Shown: in pieces, positions 1 to 14,100 of the stretch
How positions within the stretch are numbered: position 1 is the first letter of the stretch
Layout: each line of letters starts with the position of its first letter
Assembly: GCA_033026295.1 (NCBI GenBank)
Contig: CM065182.1
Coordinates: forward strand, 18,040,215 to 18,104,214
Reading direction: 5' to 3'
DNA: 64,000 nt
Origin: Channa striata
Taxonomy: Eukaryota; Chordata; Actinopteri; Anabantiformes; Channidae
Made by a program: the position numbers and the translations under genes
Notes under the pieces: model-generated
Told to the model about the DNA's origin: nothing
Databases searched by the model: none
Seen by the model: the letters and a program-made list of their open reading frames with translations, nothing else

Positions 1-2021
1 AACGCCACTTTTACATATCGACAGTAATGTTGTTCTCAGACATGCATTTTCACCAACCAAAAGAATGACACAAGGTTCTGCACTCTACAGAATGCACGGA
101 TAAATAGTTCAACAAGAAAAATATTACATGATTACAAATTTCATTTTCTATGATAGCATATATTATATCATTTAAAGAATCTAGAAAAGTTGGTATAAAC
201 CAGAGAAGAGGCCTAAAACCAATACTGAATGACTAATTTGAATGACCTTTGATTAGTATTAATGCTCCACTACGACAATCAACAACAAAAAACAAAACAA
301 AAAACAGATACAACATTGAATCTGTCACAGTAGTTATTTTTAACTTTTAGTACAAATGTTCAAATGTGAAGACAAATTCAGTAATTGAATTAAAATTTAA
401 ATCACTTATTACCTGTTAATTTTTTAGTTTGTATGTTTACAAAATATAATTGTCCAAATCCCTTTGAATTTTATATATATTTTAATAAGCCTACATTTTA
501 AGTTGTTTTGGCTGTTGGGCAAACATCTCAGTTGCTTGGCCATAGAACAAGTCATCTACAAAGCTGTCATTCCCTGTTTGTCATCTGTGCTCTAAGCCTT
601 TTGCTGTCGCTGAGCTGCTAGCAAATTTGTTCTTTTTGAAAATGTTTCATAGTCTGTTTTCCATTTCCAATGTTTTTGCTATCTATCTAGTGGGAATAGG
701 GTTGTTCTTTATTTGGGCCTAATGATCGCCTTCTTAACTTCCGTAGACACATCTTTGGACCTTATGATGACAGTTCCAGTGACAGCTAAAAATGCAAATG
801 TAACACTCAGGACCACATCCAGGCATTTTATTTGCTTTATTTGTCATGAAGTACTGATAGAACAAGCCTCATATTGTATCCAACTGCTTGTCAGCATTTT
901 TTTTTCATGATTCATTATTGTTATATTTTAAAAAGACCAGCTTTAAACAACCTGCTGAGGCTGTTGAGTGCTCAGAGTTTGGAAGCTTGTTGAGTTGGAC
1001 GAGCCAATCGAGGTTGGCAGGTGCTTTTATGTTGACCAATCTGTAGGTGAGACTCAGAGCTTGAAACCTGATGTGGAAGCTTTAGGAAGCCCGTGCAGAG
1101 ATCTGACAGGTGGTTTGATGTGTGTCTGAAAAGTATTTGGATCATCTGGAGGGGTGCGATTGAAACCAAACTAATTTGTGTGCCTTTGTTAGGTCAAAGG
1201 TGTGAACACTCCGTGCTTACTATGCTGAAATGAACAACAACAGACCAAATACCCACTTCTCCACAAGAGCAAAACTTTGTAGCTACAGTTCCTAACACAC
1301 TAGAACAGAATAAATTGCAGATTGAAGAAAAATGACAGAAAATCAGCTACCTCTCAAACAAGTAAACAAACAAATGTCAAACATCACTTTTTGATTTACA
1401 TCTCCTTTGCTGGTTAAATGACTGTCCTATCTTTGTAAGTGGAGACCTGGGTTTTAAATAGTCACTCCAACCAAAATTCAAATGATATACTCATCTAAAC
1501 AGCATCTAATCTATAATATAACTAGCTGCAATATTAAAGTGATAAACATATTATTGCATAAATAATTACAATCCAGAAAAATCTTAGACTTATCTTAAAT
1601 GTGCTATTGAGTATAAAAAATACTTTACTTTGGATAGTTAAAGTTTTTTAGCTAATACTTTTATACTTTCTCAAGCAACTTTTGAATTCAGAACTTTACT
1701 TTTATTGATTTTATTAGTATTTCTACACTGCAGTAATGATACTGTTGGTTTGGTAAATGACCTGAATATTTCCTCCACCAATGTTCCTCTGCATTTCCTG
1801 TTAATGGAAATAATGCATTTGCAGTTAGTAGCACTTACTTATGCCTTTGGGACATGGATAGTGTGAGACTGTATTGAAGAAAACAATCTTCAACAATAAT
1901 GACCATCTGTTGTAGGAGAATCTGCCTAGCTCCAAGAATCGATCTCTGCTTCTCTGTGGTGGATGCACATGTACGTCATTGCTGTTATTTACAGTTTCTT
2001 CCCTTCTCTGGACTTCTTCAG
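1..2021. other. Upstream intron/flank of specc1, no gene seen
   Basis: AT-rich sequence with no open frame resembling a known protein. It ends in a 3' splice site (pyrimidine-rich stretch then CAG at 2019-2021), so it is probably the intron before the first coding exon of specc1, with a non-coding first exon outside the window. No promoter or repeat could be supported. Confidence 0.6.
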
Positions 2022-2197
2022 GTGTAGTTCACTGACTTGCAACCATGATGAAAGCGGGCGCCACCAAGGTGGGGCTGCCCAAGCCAGGACTCCAGAAGCC
2101 AGCCTCCTTGGCTCCCTCTTCCACCTCCACCACCTCCACATCTATAAAGTCCACCAGATCCTCCAGTATAAATGCCTCAGACCAGCGTCTGAGCAGG
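2022..2197 (+). CDS. specc1: specc1 coding exon 1 (5' UTR 2022-2044, CDS 2045-2197)
   Basis: Encodes residues 1-51, rich in Ser, Thr and Lys, ending DQRLSR. ATG at 2045 is the first in-frame start after the acceptor at 2021 and is followed at once by a second ATG. The exon ends AGG|GTGAGT in phase 0. The SRLSR-like end followed by LKRASS in the next exon matches vertebrate SPECC1. Confidence 0.88.
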
Positions 2198-5100
2198 GTG
2201 AGTCACAAGTCCACTAGAGTTTACCACTATCTAACATTTACGTCATACATTTATACTATACATTTACTGTACATGTGGTGTTACTGGAATTTAAATAGCA
2301 TTGGAATATTTTCATAAGATTATTAGATTAAAATACTGTAAATAATATTAATAACAAATGTGTTTCTAGCTTAAAAGGGCCAGCAGTGATGATGCCTTGA
2401 CAAAACCTGCACTGGGAACCATTGCCTCTAGCTCCAGGCTGAAGAAGACTGTGACAACTGGAGCCATCTCAGACCTTGCTGAGGCCAGGCCTCGCAGCCT
2501 TTCCGGTAGGGGACTTTAATACTCGTCACATACACTAGTTATAGTGACTTGATTGGATATAAAATGATCAAAACAGTAGAAATACCTACAATGGCCACAA
2601 ACTACAGATCTCTGTGCTGTGTCAGGATTTGGATATCATTTTAACTCTTAAGAGTGCAACTCACCACTTGAGACCACTAGAGGGCCACAGCATATCTCTA
2701 AAGCTGTGTTTCACAGCTGCAAGGTGCTGGTGGTAACACACAGCTTGAAAGATGCTTTTCTTTAGCCTCTTTTCTTTTTTTGTATTTCCTGTTTTATTAT
2801 AGTTGGCAGTGTTGAGGTGCACATGACTGAGGACTAAGGTTCTCTGGGTATTTGTCCAAAACTGAAACAGTGGTTGCATTGATAGTGTGCTTTTAAGAAA
2901 ACATCTGCTTAGCCATGTGAACAGCAGGATATGTTGGATGACAAAAATGTAAGGTTTTAAGGGTCTTACCTCAAAGTACAAGAGAGGGAAAATGGTTATT
3001 GTGGAGTTACTTGGCATCCCCCCCCCCTGCTATAGTGTGTGATGAATGTACAATAATTGTTGATTTACTATATGTGTTGGTTTAGTTTGCATTACTTTGT
3101 TAGTATTTCTATGTTAAATGTTGAGTTCATTGTTAAAGACAGAGAAACAGGTGAAAACTCTAATCTAATAAAGGAACTTCAGTGTGTAAGACTGTGTGTG
3201 CACAGTATTTATTTAAGATAAATATCTAAAGTCAAATCCATTTAGCTACACACTCTGATAAAGTTGTGAAAGTTAACATCTAATTCTAAAAAGTGAAATG
3301 CAACTTTAATACAAAAGCAGCCAAGCTGGATAAACCTAGTTTAAGATAAGATAAACCTAGTTTAAGTTTACGATTATCCCAAACCTGAGACATAAACTGG
3401 AGCCTAGGTGATAATGAAATCATATTGGACTTGTAGCAACACTTACCCCATAGTCCGATGTTAGTTGTGATGTTCTTAGATCTTCTGTGATCATCATCTC
3501 AGAAATGGCTCCACCTGTCTCTTTGCAAAATGTGTATTTATTTCCATTTATACTTTGGTTTACAGTCATACAATGAGCCAGGCAATAACATAAACAACCA
3601 TGAGTATATACCATCATACCCCATGGCACACAAAAAAGGAACTACAGGGAGCACAAAAGATTTAAATTTGTTTTATATACAAAATTAAATCCAAACAGTT
3701 AGATGTTTTAGCTCAGAGAGACTGTTGTATTGTGAGTAAAAGTAAAATTGGATGATGATTATATAATAAAAGAAGCATTGTTAGCAATCAAGGGAGACTA
3801 CGAGGAACACAACAGGATGTTGATATTGTAATAAGACCAGCTTCAAATAGCAAAACTATTCCTGTAATATTTTGTTCATAAACAAAGCTGGCAAGTGGAA
3901 ATGTCATATTAAAAGCACTGTGAAGGTTGATGCTTTGATATTCTTTTGTAAGTCCTCCAATAATGTTAAGCTCTATTACGAGATTGTTCACATGTTTGAG
4001 GCTGCTGTAAAGGAGTGGTAGGTCAGAGGTTTCACCAGTGATAATTTTAAAAGACATTATGGAGGCATTGTTATATGTGAAAGAAGGGTGGAGATACCTG
4101 ACAGGAGCTATTTGCTAAGCTGCCTCAGATGATGATGGTTAATCATATGGAACAAACACTCCCTGCTTAGTCCTGTATGTAAGCAACACTTTGCCGTTGT
4201 TGGGAATTGACTGAATAACATTTTTTTTTTTAATTAGCTTTTCTGTGAAATTGTGCACTCTGTACATGCTAGGTGTGCTCTGATAAACAGAGAAACTACA
4301 AATAGATCATACGCTGTTGTTACATGTTGGAAAAATTTGGCAGCTGATAATGACAGGGATTTGTTTGCAGTAATTATTGTTGTTCACAGCACAGCCTTCG
4401 AAAGTCCTTTGTGAAGGATAACCATTTTTGTTTATGGTGGCCGATCCACACTGTTTGTAGATTTTGTGCTTGCGTAAAGCTCTTCTTCAAAGGTTCTTTG
4501 TGCTGAAGCGAAGATAATTGAATTCTATCTGACAAAAGACTCCAGAGCAGAAACCAGGGCCAAGTGAGGCTGTGGGCCCTTTCAAACACAATTAGATCAT
4601 GATTAGCTTTCACTGGATTGGCCTGTTTTGTTTTTGTTTGTTTGTTTGTTTGTTTGTTTGTTTAAGTTGTTTTTAGGGTTAAGGTCAAGAACAGCTTTTC
4701 CCTATGTATTGCTCATGATGTATTTTTTAGTCTTTACAAAGCTAGGTTCATTCAATTTCTGGGAGCTAAACAAAGTGCAGAAAATAATTATTTTAAAATT
4801 CTTCCTGGAAATTAAACATATTTTGAAAATATGTTTATATATACATAAAATTTTGTATTAGCTGTATTTAAGTTCTAAACAATGTAAAAAAAAAATTTTA
4901 GAGACATGGATTTAATTGTTGGCACTCTTCTGTGTAAAGAAGAAACCAACAATTTTCTCTGAAATGGCTTTACGCTTGACTTTTAAAGTTTTGACTAACC
5001 AGAATATTTTACATAATAGAACATATAAAAATGTCACAAACAGATTTGTTAGAAAATGTCATCAGAAGAGTTTCTGTGACTGGCATCACACATGTTGTGC

Positions 5101-8100
5101 ATCTTGTCAGACATTAAGCATATTTAGACACAGGAGCAGTACATATTTTGCGCAACAGGATGTTCCAGGTGTGCACCTTGGCTGGGACTCCATACATAAA
5201 TGTCCAAAAAAAAAACAAACGGTGAGAGATTATGTCAGACAGGTCTTAAAAATAAAACAAGCGCCAATTAAATCAGACACCTGAAAGGGGAGTAATGCAG
5301 GTAATACGCATGCAAGTGACATTTAGCCTTTTATTTTGACTTCTGTGTTATTGTGGTTAACCTGAGAATTTGGGCTGAAATGTCAATGTCATGATTTGAA
5401 TTTAAACTGCATGGTAACTGGTGATTTTGAAGTCCTTGAGATGTAATGCTTTGAAATGTGAGCATGCATTTATTGATGTAGAATGATTAAATAAAAAACC
5501 TGGCTAAGATTTAGGTTTAAGTTAAATGGAATTAATAAACAATTTTTATCATGAGATTTTAGGATAAACACAAATATATATCTTCATGTTTCAGGCTTGT
5601 CATAGTGATATTGTCACCCATCAACCCATCAGGCAGGCCAGGATCCGTTTCTGCTTTGTTGACAGAATATAGTTACAAGAAGCAGTCAGGTGTTCCTTAG
5701 CTCTTTGACACAGTGCAATAATATTGTCATCACAGCCATTAGGAAGTAGTTTAGAGGCTATCAAAGCACATTTTTTGACTTCATGGCTTCATCACAAATT
5801 CCTTGCTAAGTATTGGAAATTTACTTCACTAAGTTGTATGGTGCAGGAAAAAGTAAGAAGCATTGCGCCATTATTTGCCAAATGACATACTTTCCTGCGC
5901 AACACTATGTAGCTGGAGCGTGTCATCTTGCTATGAACTGTAATTGTACCCACATCCCACTGAGAAAGTTGGTGCTAATTAAATGTAGAACGAGGGCTAC
6001 ATCAGTCAGTGAGATGCATCATTTATTTTCTCAAGTTACACACAGTGTGAACTGGGTCAGATAACACACACATACACACAAACAAACACACCCAGGGAAA
6101 AAACTAAGAAACATAACAATAGGAAGGATTCTAGTGCCAATTAGTTCAAACAAACCATTTTACTATCAGGTGAGTGCAACAACCAGTCTTCAGTCACAAA
6201 ACTGTGCCTTCATTCCTTGGATGAAATCAACCAAAATTACGCACTGCCCCTTAAACATACACAACCTTTTTTTTCTGTCAAGATCTTATGAAAATATTTG
6301 TGATACCTACTCATCTCTAATTCCTCCATCAGCTGTGCAGCTATGGGCTTTAACTACAGTTTTTCTTTGCATGATATAAGGCTTTTAACACACTATAAAC
6401 ATATCTACTTGATAACAAAAACTATATTCAAGCTAAGTGCTTTTAACAGGCCCCAAGGAACACAATCAGAGTAGCCTTAAGGATGTACACGCTCTGCTCC
6501 ACAAAAAGTAGGATGGGCATGTTCACCCAGTATTGATTTTAAAAAGGTTAGCTGTCTCCAAGTCTGACCCCGCCTTTGCTTGCCCTCACAGCATGACATT
6601 CTAATAAGTCAAAAACTGTTGTTTTTGCTAATGGAGACTATCCCAGTTGGCCCTTCACCATCTCTACTGGGCTGTCAGATAATGGGTTAAAACCCAGCCT
6701 CAACCTGATGACTTATTCAAAACACCTCGTCAATAATTCAGGAAAGCTTTCAGTTGGAGAGAAGCCCTTGGCGAGTGTAGGAGAGGAGATAGAAGGAGAT
6801 AAGACTGTCTTACTCTATAAAGGACAAGTCTGGTGAGGGTGATTCTGGGCATAATTATATAAATGGACACTTCAATGACGGGCACTTGGCTTCATCTTAG
6901 TAATGCTTTCACACTGATTGTAAATGTTTGGGTTAGTAGGGTTAAGCTTAACATAAGTCTTTCCCCTGCTGTATTCCCTCATAAGACAAGTGTTAAAATG
7001 TTTTTCTTTTACATTAGGGTAGTGCAGGTAAATAAATTAGCATTTATTCACCTCAACTGACACTTCACCTGATGCAGCATTCTACACCCCTATTCACATA
7101 TGGGGTGATATTTAGTAAAACATGTTTCACTGTTGATATCTCAGGCAATAGATTCGTACATACATCTGTGTATATTAAATGTCATCTAGTATAACCTTTT
7201 GCTTCTACTGAAAATTTTTGGTGAGAGTTTTACTTTTTTCTGGTATTTTGGTTTTAAAGCAAATTCCACTAAGATGAATGTAGTATTTGACTGTAAATCC
7301 CTAGTTTGCAGTAATTGCATCAAAACTGTGACTCACTGATGTGACGAAAATGTTGCCTTCATCTTTTGTTATGATTTTCCAGGCTTTTACTGCACCCTCC
7401 ATCTAATGTTTTTTTTAGAATGCTAAAGCTTTCAAACTCCTTTTCTGCAGGTGAAATATATGTTCAGTTGGGTTAAGGTTTCCTGATTAGCTTAGCCAGA
7501 CAATTTTTTTATTATTTATTATTTTTTTATGCATTTCTCTGTAAATTAACTGAAAATGTTTCGGTATACCTGTGAATTCACCCTCCTCATTATGAATTAT
7601 TGGCACAGATTATAAAGCCTGTTTGGAAATCCAAACAGCCACACTGTCACAGCTTACTGAGTGACTCAAGAATCCAAAAAATCATACTCATCAGAATGGC
7701 ATTAAATCTCAGGCTGGCCTTGGATGTTTTACTCAACAAATCTTCTGCCATTATCCTTGTGTCTGCTGAAACTGATGCTGAGTTTTCAACATGTTTTTTT
7801 TTTAAATATTGAAAGGACTGTTTATGTGAGCATCATACTGTTTATTGTAGAGCCCATCTTAACAAATCACAAAACGGAAATATTTTCCATTTCCTTAAGA
7901 TGCGTTCAATCATTAAATTTTCTTCATTTAACTTTAAATATCTTGTCTTACAGTATGTACCGTAAATTCTGGACTATAGTGCGCACCTAAGTTTAAGCCG
8001 CACCCGCTAAAATTTAAAAGAAATACATATTTGGTCACATATAAACCGCATCGGACTATAAGCCGCCAATATCCAGGCTGAGAAATAATATCTGTTGTAT

Positions 8101-11100
8101 GCGCTCCTACTCATTGTTCACAGTAGGCATGAGGATGTTCTGTGCGCTGTTTTACCGGCATTACGGTAAAGAGTGCGTTTACGTGTATGTGTGGCTGGTA
8201 TAACACATGTCGAGTGTACAGAGCCGACAAAAACGTCCTTGTTATAAATAAACGGCTTGTTCCATAGCCAAAGGAGAAGACGTCTCTTATTCTTCACGAA
8301 AACGCAGGAGTTGCTGCGCTCAAAAGATTTTGTACCATAAGTCTTTATTCATACACCTGAACCTGAATGGTGCCTGTAACACGGCAGTAAAAGTGCTGAT
8401 CACACAAAACAGAAAAGTCATGGTTTTATTAATCTTCCTCCTGTGCACTAAAACCAAGTTGCTTTATTTTTTCTTCCTCCTGCGAACTGAAACCACTGAA
8501 CACCAAACCACTGTCACTTTTTCTTTCTGCGCACTGTTAAAGCGCAACTCAACTATTAAAGTCGCTTCATTCTCCCGTGCACTGAAACCACAAATCGCTA
8601 GTCATCTTCGTCCTGAGCATTGAAACCACTGTCACACTCGATTTCCTTCACGGATAGCCAGATCGATGGCTTCGAATTAAAAGCTGCATCAGAGGAATTT
8701 CTTTGCGTGTTTTCCATTATGAGGGGGTGAGGGTGTAAAAATATTACCGTATTTTGCTGTTGTGCGTCTTGGGTTGCATGCGCTAAGAATAAAAACTGGC
8801 GCTTTTTTGTTTGCACTGACTTCCATCTACAGCGCCCATCTGAGGGCTGCAGAAAAATTCATAGAAAAGCCGCATCTCTGTTAAAGCCGCATGGTTCAAA
8901 ACGTCGGAAAAAAGTAGCGGCTTATGGTCCGAAAAATACGGTAAGTTGTATTCTTGGGAATGGTAGAAGTAGTGTTTGCCAGCTCTACATCCTTTTTAGT
9001 TGTATTCTTAAGACTAAATGTAAAGAACGTAAATGTAAACATGAAAAAAACCACTGAACAATGTGAGGTGTTTGAAAAGTTTTTTCTGTAAACGTTTCAT
9101 CAGATGATGCATATCTGCACTAAGCATTCTACAGTGAAAACAGACTGCATCACCTTTCACAGAGTACTCAAGTCATGTTCTGTTTTGTGACACTGGCAGA
9201 ACTTAATTGTCCAGGATTCTCTTGGTTGAGAGAAAGAGGGATAGTAACAAATTGTTGTCAACCACTTTCTCGTGTATATTTCCTTGAATTTTTGAATTTA
9301 TAAGACTAAGCTTGCAAGACCCTAACTAAAGGAAATAATTTTAAAGACTTAAAAATAACCTGCAAAACTGTTAAGATGCTGACATCAATTATGCAATATA
9401 ACCCAAAACCTATACAGCAATTTGCCAGCAGATGGTGCATGTAAATTTAAAGTACATTTGCTTTGGGCATGTGCTATTATCCAAATTTGACAAAAACAGT
9501 ACAAACAAAGTGCTGTACATACAGTGATACAGACAATGTTTTGGTAGTCAATGAACGTATATCTCTGATGCACATGTCATTTGACCTTTACTGAGTCAAA
9601 TGAAGGAAAAGCAGAGCAGAGAGACTCAAAGTGTGCCAGTAATGTCATTTGTCATGAGAGAGAAAGTGTGTGTTTGTTTGTGTGTCTGCACATGTGGATT
9701 TTACTATGCATAGTTCACAATCCAGCCTATTAACATTGTCCCTGGGCATGTTTGGGAGGCAGGAGGAGGGAGAACTAAGGTCCTTAAGGTTTTATCTGTC
9801 AGATGAATTAATCAAAAATGTCCAATTCCACTGGGACGCCTCAGCCTGCATAAGCACTCAGCCATGACAGACATACACTCAGAAGCAATAAAAACGTGTA
9901 TATGCTTACATGCACAAACAAACATAGAAATATATTTACAAAGTTACCTACACTCTACCTTTATTTCCACGACACTGCTCTTTCCATGTCAAGGTATTAC
10001 AGTATACAAAGTATGAGATTGTACACTTTGCTTTATTATCCATGCATTGTAAAAAGAAATTATGTGAGGCAGAAACATCTTTACTTCCATTTAATAAACT
10101 GCAGCTAAAGGGTGGGCTTCAAAGGTGTAAGTTAGCGCTGTATAATGCATTTGGCATTGACGAAGACATTTATGCACCTCACCCTTTTATGCCGTAGAAA
10201 ATAGTCTTACCAGTCTTACCACATCTCTGAGATGAACGTCCTCTGGTGGAGAGACATTCTTAGCTAAGGTGGATATTCTGCTCAAACAAGGGAGCAGGAT
10301 GAATATTAAGAGAGGCAGGGGGAAGTGTATGTGTTTGTAACATTTATGAAAAATGACTGTATATGGCTCTTAAGGGAGAGGATAAAGTAAAATATTCAGC
10401 TAGACAGACAGAATCAGACCTTCTGTACAGCTGTTGATTTTTTTTAAGGCTTTTCTATCTGAAGTTTTGTAGTAGTATTTTAGTCATCAAATACACAAAG
10501 AGAAAACTGCAGCTACATTTGAGCCCCAATTCTGTAATATTCTCATTCATTTTTATTTCCATGGGTCTTTTCAGCAGTGAGCACAAGAGGAAGAAACTGA
10601 CAGCTCTGAGCTTATGCAACATAGATGCTCGTATTACTAAAAATAGTGCTTATCCACGTCAAGTGCAGCTTTAAAAATTGATTTTGCTGTTAAGATAAAT
10701 TATAGTTTATGATAAATTGTACTACTGATTTGTGCCTTTGACTAACAGAGATTTATTCTGGGCCATCACAGTACCATACTAAATTATAGACTCAGATAAT
10801 GTGATATAGTTTAGCGTAATTGTAAACTGAGGTTGGATAAAATACTGGCTACAGTAAGGTTTAAAAAAAAAAAGCATCAGTTTGCTGCTGGGCAGCACGG
10901 TGGTGGAGTGGTGAGCACTGCTGCCTCACAACTAGAAGGTCCCTGGGTTCAATCCACTTGCCAAATGCGGCCTGTCTGTGTGGAGTTTGCATTTTCTTTG
11001 TGTCCTCACGTGGGTTTCCTCTCTAAAGATGTACATGTTAGGTCAATCTGTGACTTTAAATTACCTGTAGGTGTGGATGTGAGTGTAAACAGTTGTCTGT

Positions 11101-14100
11101 TTATGTATGTCTCTCTCTGTTGTCTATGAAAGGGCCAACAAAGCTGTGTACTGTATCTGTGTGTTTGCACTTATAAATTGCAATTTTATTACGTAATGAC
11201 AGCAATATGCTTGAAAGAGCATCAGTATTCGGGTCTCAAAAAACCCGGTACACAACTACAAATTAAATATTGCCTACAAACATAATCCTGTCCAGCTTAG
11301 TTTCTTTGTGTCTCCTCCCATCATTAATATTTAAGATATGCCCACATTGTGAATGAGAGAACGGGGGAAAAAAAGCTAATCTCACCCTACTTTCACATAT
11401 TAAAACACACTACGTGGACAATTCTTTGGAAACCCTGGCATCTAATTTATGAAGACATTTTGTTAAGAAATTCCAGTTGTGACTTTTCATGTCATATCAG
11501 ATACAGGAGACTTTGTGAGAGATCCCATGCTGCAAGTTCTTCTGACAAGAAAGGACAAAAGCCTCACAGTCACCCTCTGTCAAAAAATATAAATGGTTCC
11601 TTTTCTCAGAGAGACTGGTTGTTGTTCCTACCATTGTTCAACTGGTATTGGTTATGGTAAACTGGCTGGCTGCATTAGGAGGAGTTGCTGTGTGTGTGCG
11701 CATGGCCTGGGAAGCCACTCCCCCTCTGAGCTGTTTCTACTCATCACAGCAATAATGAAGTGCACACGACGCTGCCCGCCCGCCTGCCAGTGTGACATAC
11801 TGTCACTGCTCTGTAGGATAGGCACTCTCGCACACATGCACTCAGAGACACTTGCAGTCATTCACTGACACAAACAAGCATCCTGCCTTCTCTCACATGC
11901 TCACACTCACTCACACAGTCCCAGGAAGGAGTGGAGAGAGCCAAAGAAGACCAATAGGAGGAAAGAAAGAAGAATTTTATTTCTTTTATGGTTTCCCCTT
12001 TAAGTGATTGCTTGTGGTTGTGGCTCGGGCTCCTGAACAGAGAAAACCACACCAACACTCTCACACACACAGAAACGCACACGTACTTCTCCCCCGCAAC
12101 CACGGATTCTTGGATTAGTCCGCCCCGGTGCAGAGTGTGGGAGTCGTGGAGCAGACCAAAATGGGGAACCAGACAGGGAGACAAGAGGAAACAGAGTCAG
12201 GTCTGCTTCTCTGTATGTTGTGGTTTTCTTCAGCATCACTTATCCCTCTTGGTGTCTTTCTTTGTGTGTTGATGTTTAAGTCAAAGACATGACTTTGCTA
12301 AATTCAACAGAGATGAGCCTCATCTCCTGTCATTTCATGTCATGTCATGTCATGTCATGCTTGGGAGCATGTCTGAGAAGTCCTGACTAATGAGTATTGA
12401 CTAAGATGTGCATGTGAGCACAGCACTGACTGACGAGTACTGATTAATATGCCCTGCAGATGTAGAAGCTGTTTAAACAGGTTGAGAAGTTAATTGTTCT
12501 TTGTCCTTCTGCCAGTAATTGTGTTAGCATGTCCACACTTTTTGGGTTTGTAGTTATGGAAGTGGTGTATTGTTCCTGTATTCTTATAGTAGGGGTGTAT
12601 TTTCTTATATGTGCACACCTGTGTGTAGATGGTGGAATCAGCAGGGGTAAAGTGCTGAGTGTGATTCGCCTGGTGGTAAGTGTGAGGAAGTCTGCCGAAG
12701 GAGATGCTATCATCAGTCTCACGCTCACATATCTCCACTGCCCCGAGCTCACTTCGCCTCCTTAAGATTTCCATTTCAAAGTCCCTCTGAACTGCACTCA
12801 GCAGCAACTTCACTGTCATCAAAAGACAGCCAAGCTTTTGCACTTTTCTGTAACCTCTGAACAAAATGAGCGGTTGCATGTTAATGTCTTCTTGTATATG
12901 CCTCCTCAAGACTCCTCAAATTGTAAAAATATGACATGTCATAATTTTGTATTGATTATATTTGCATGTTTTCATTTCTGACAAAAATAGATTAAACAGA
13001 GCAGAGCCAAGTGGTTCAAAAGGGCAACAGCATGGGCACAAAAATACACTGGAGTATTTTCTCAGTAGTGGGTGTTTAAACTGCATCATTTCATAGCAGT
13101 GGAGTGTGTTGCTTGAAGATAGAGCGCAGTGGGCTCAGATTGGAAAGCAGGGGTAGCAAGCTGGTGCATGCTTGAAAAGATTAGCTTCTCCTGTAGTTTC
13201 CTCTCAACGTGGGCACACACATCCAGCATACTGTTCATAGTTAATTTCTTATACACAAATTATTTTTGATCCTCAGTCAAACAGTAAGAACAAAGGATGC
13301 TGATATGACCTTACTTCATCTCACTAATTATTATGAGCAAAGCATTGGGCTGCTTAATGATTAACATTTCTCATGTTGCAAAATAATTCTTAGATTAGTA
13401 TTTATACCTGTGGGTGGTATATGGAATTAATGTGGGTTTAAGGATCAAATAAGCACAAATATTTCCAAAAAATCAAATATGTTGCTAAAGGTATTTAAAC
13501 TCTGCTTGGTACATTACTCCATACTTCTTGGTCCAACTTCCCACACAACTTCCATTATGAAATGAAGCAGTCAGCTATATTATTAAGCAGTTATATAAAT
13601 AACTCTTAATTTTAATGGAGCTTTTCAAATAAAATGTATTAATTTAATACCTTTATTTTTCGCAATAGCATGGAAGCGCTTGTAAAAACTGTTAATAAGG
13701 CAGTAGTATGAATAATGGACATAGACTTTTTTTCACATTTGTACTAACTGAAGCAGGGGATATTTATCTTTGCTCTAATGATCGACAATGTAGGGGTGAA
13801 TAAGAACTGTGAAGTTTGTACTTTCTCTCCTCCCGGACAGTGGAGAGAAGGGTTTGGAAGGTAGACTAACAATTCTGGTGCTGGAATTGGCGAGATAAAT
13901 GTGGGAACCAAAATAACTTGTTCATATTTGGCTGATGCTGTTATCCCTGAAGTGGCAGACTAAGGAGTAATCTGTCTGCTGCTGTGATAAGGAGATCATT
14001 ATTAGCACCAAACTATACTGATGGCTACTACACTGATCCTCCCTGTCTCCTTACTGGCTCTTTAGGAGAATGGCCAAGACCACAGCCTGTGATCGGCACA

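Noticed and set aside
12490..12909. 139-codon open frame on the minus strand
   Set aside because: No known motif, no splice or promoter context, and overlapping open frames on both strands; probably chance.
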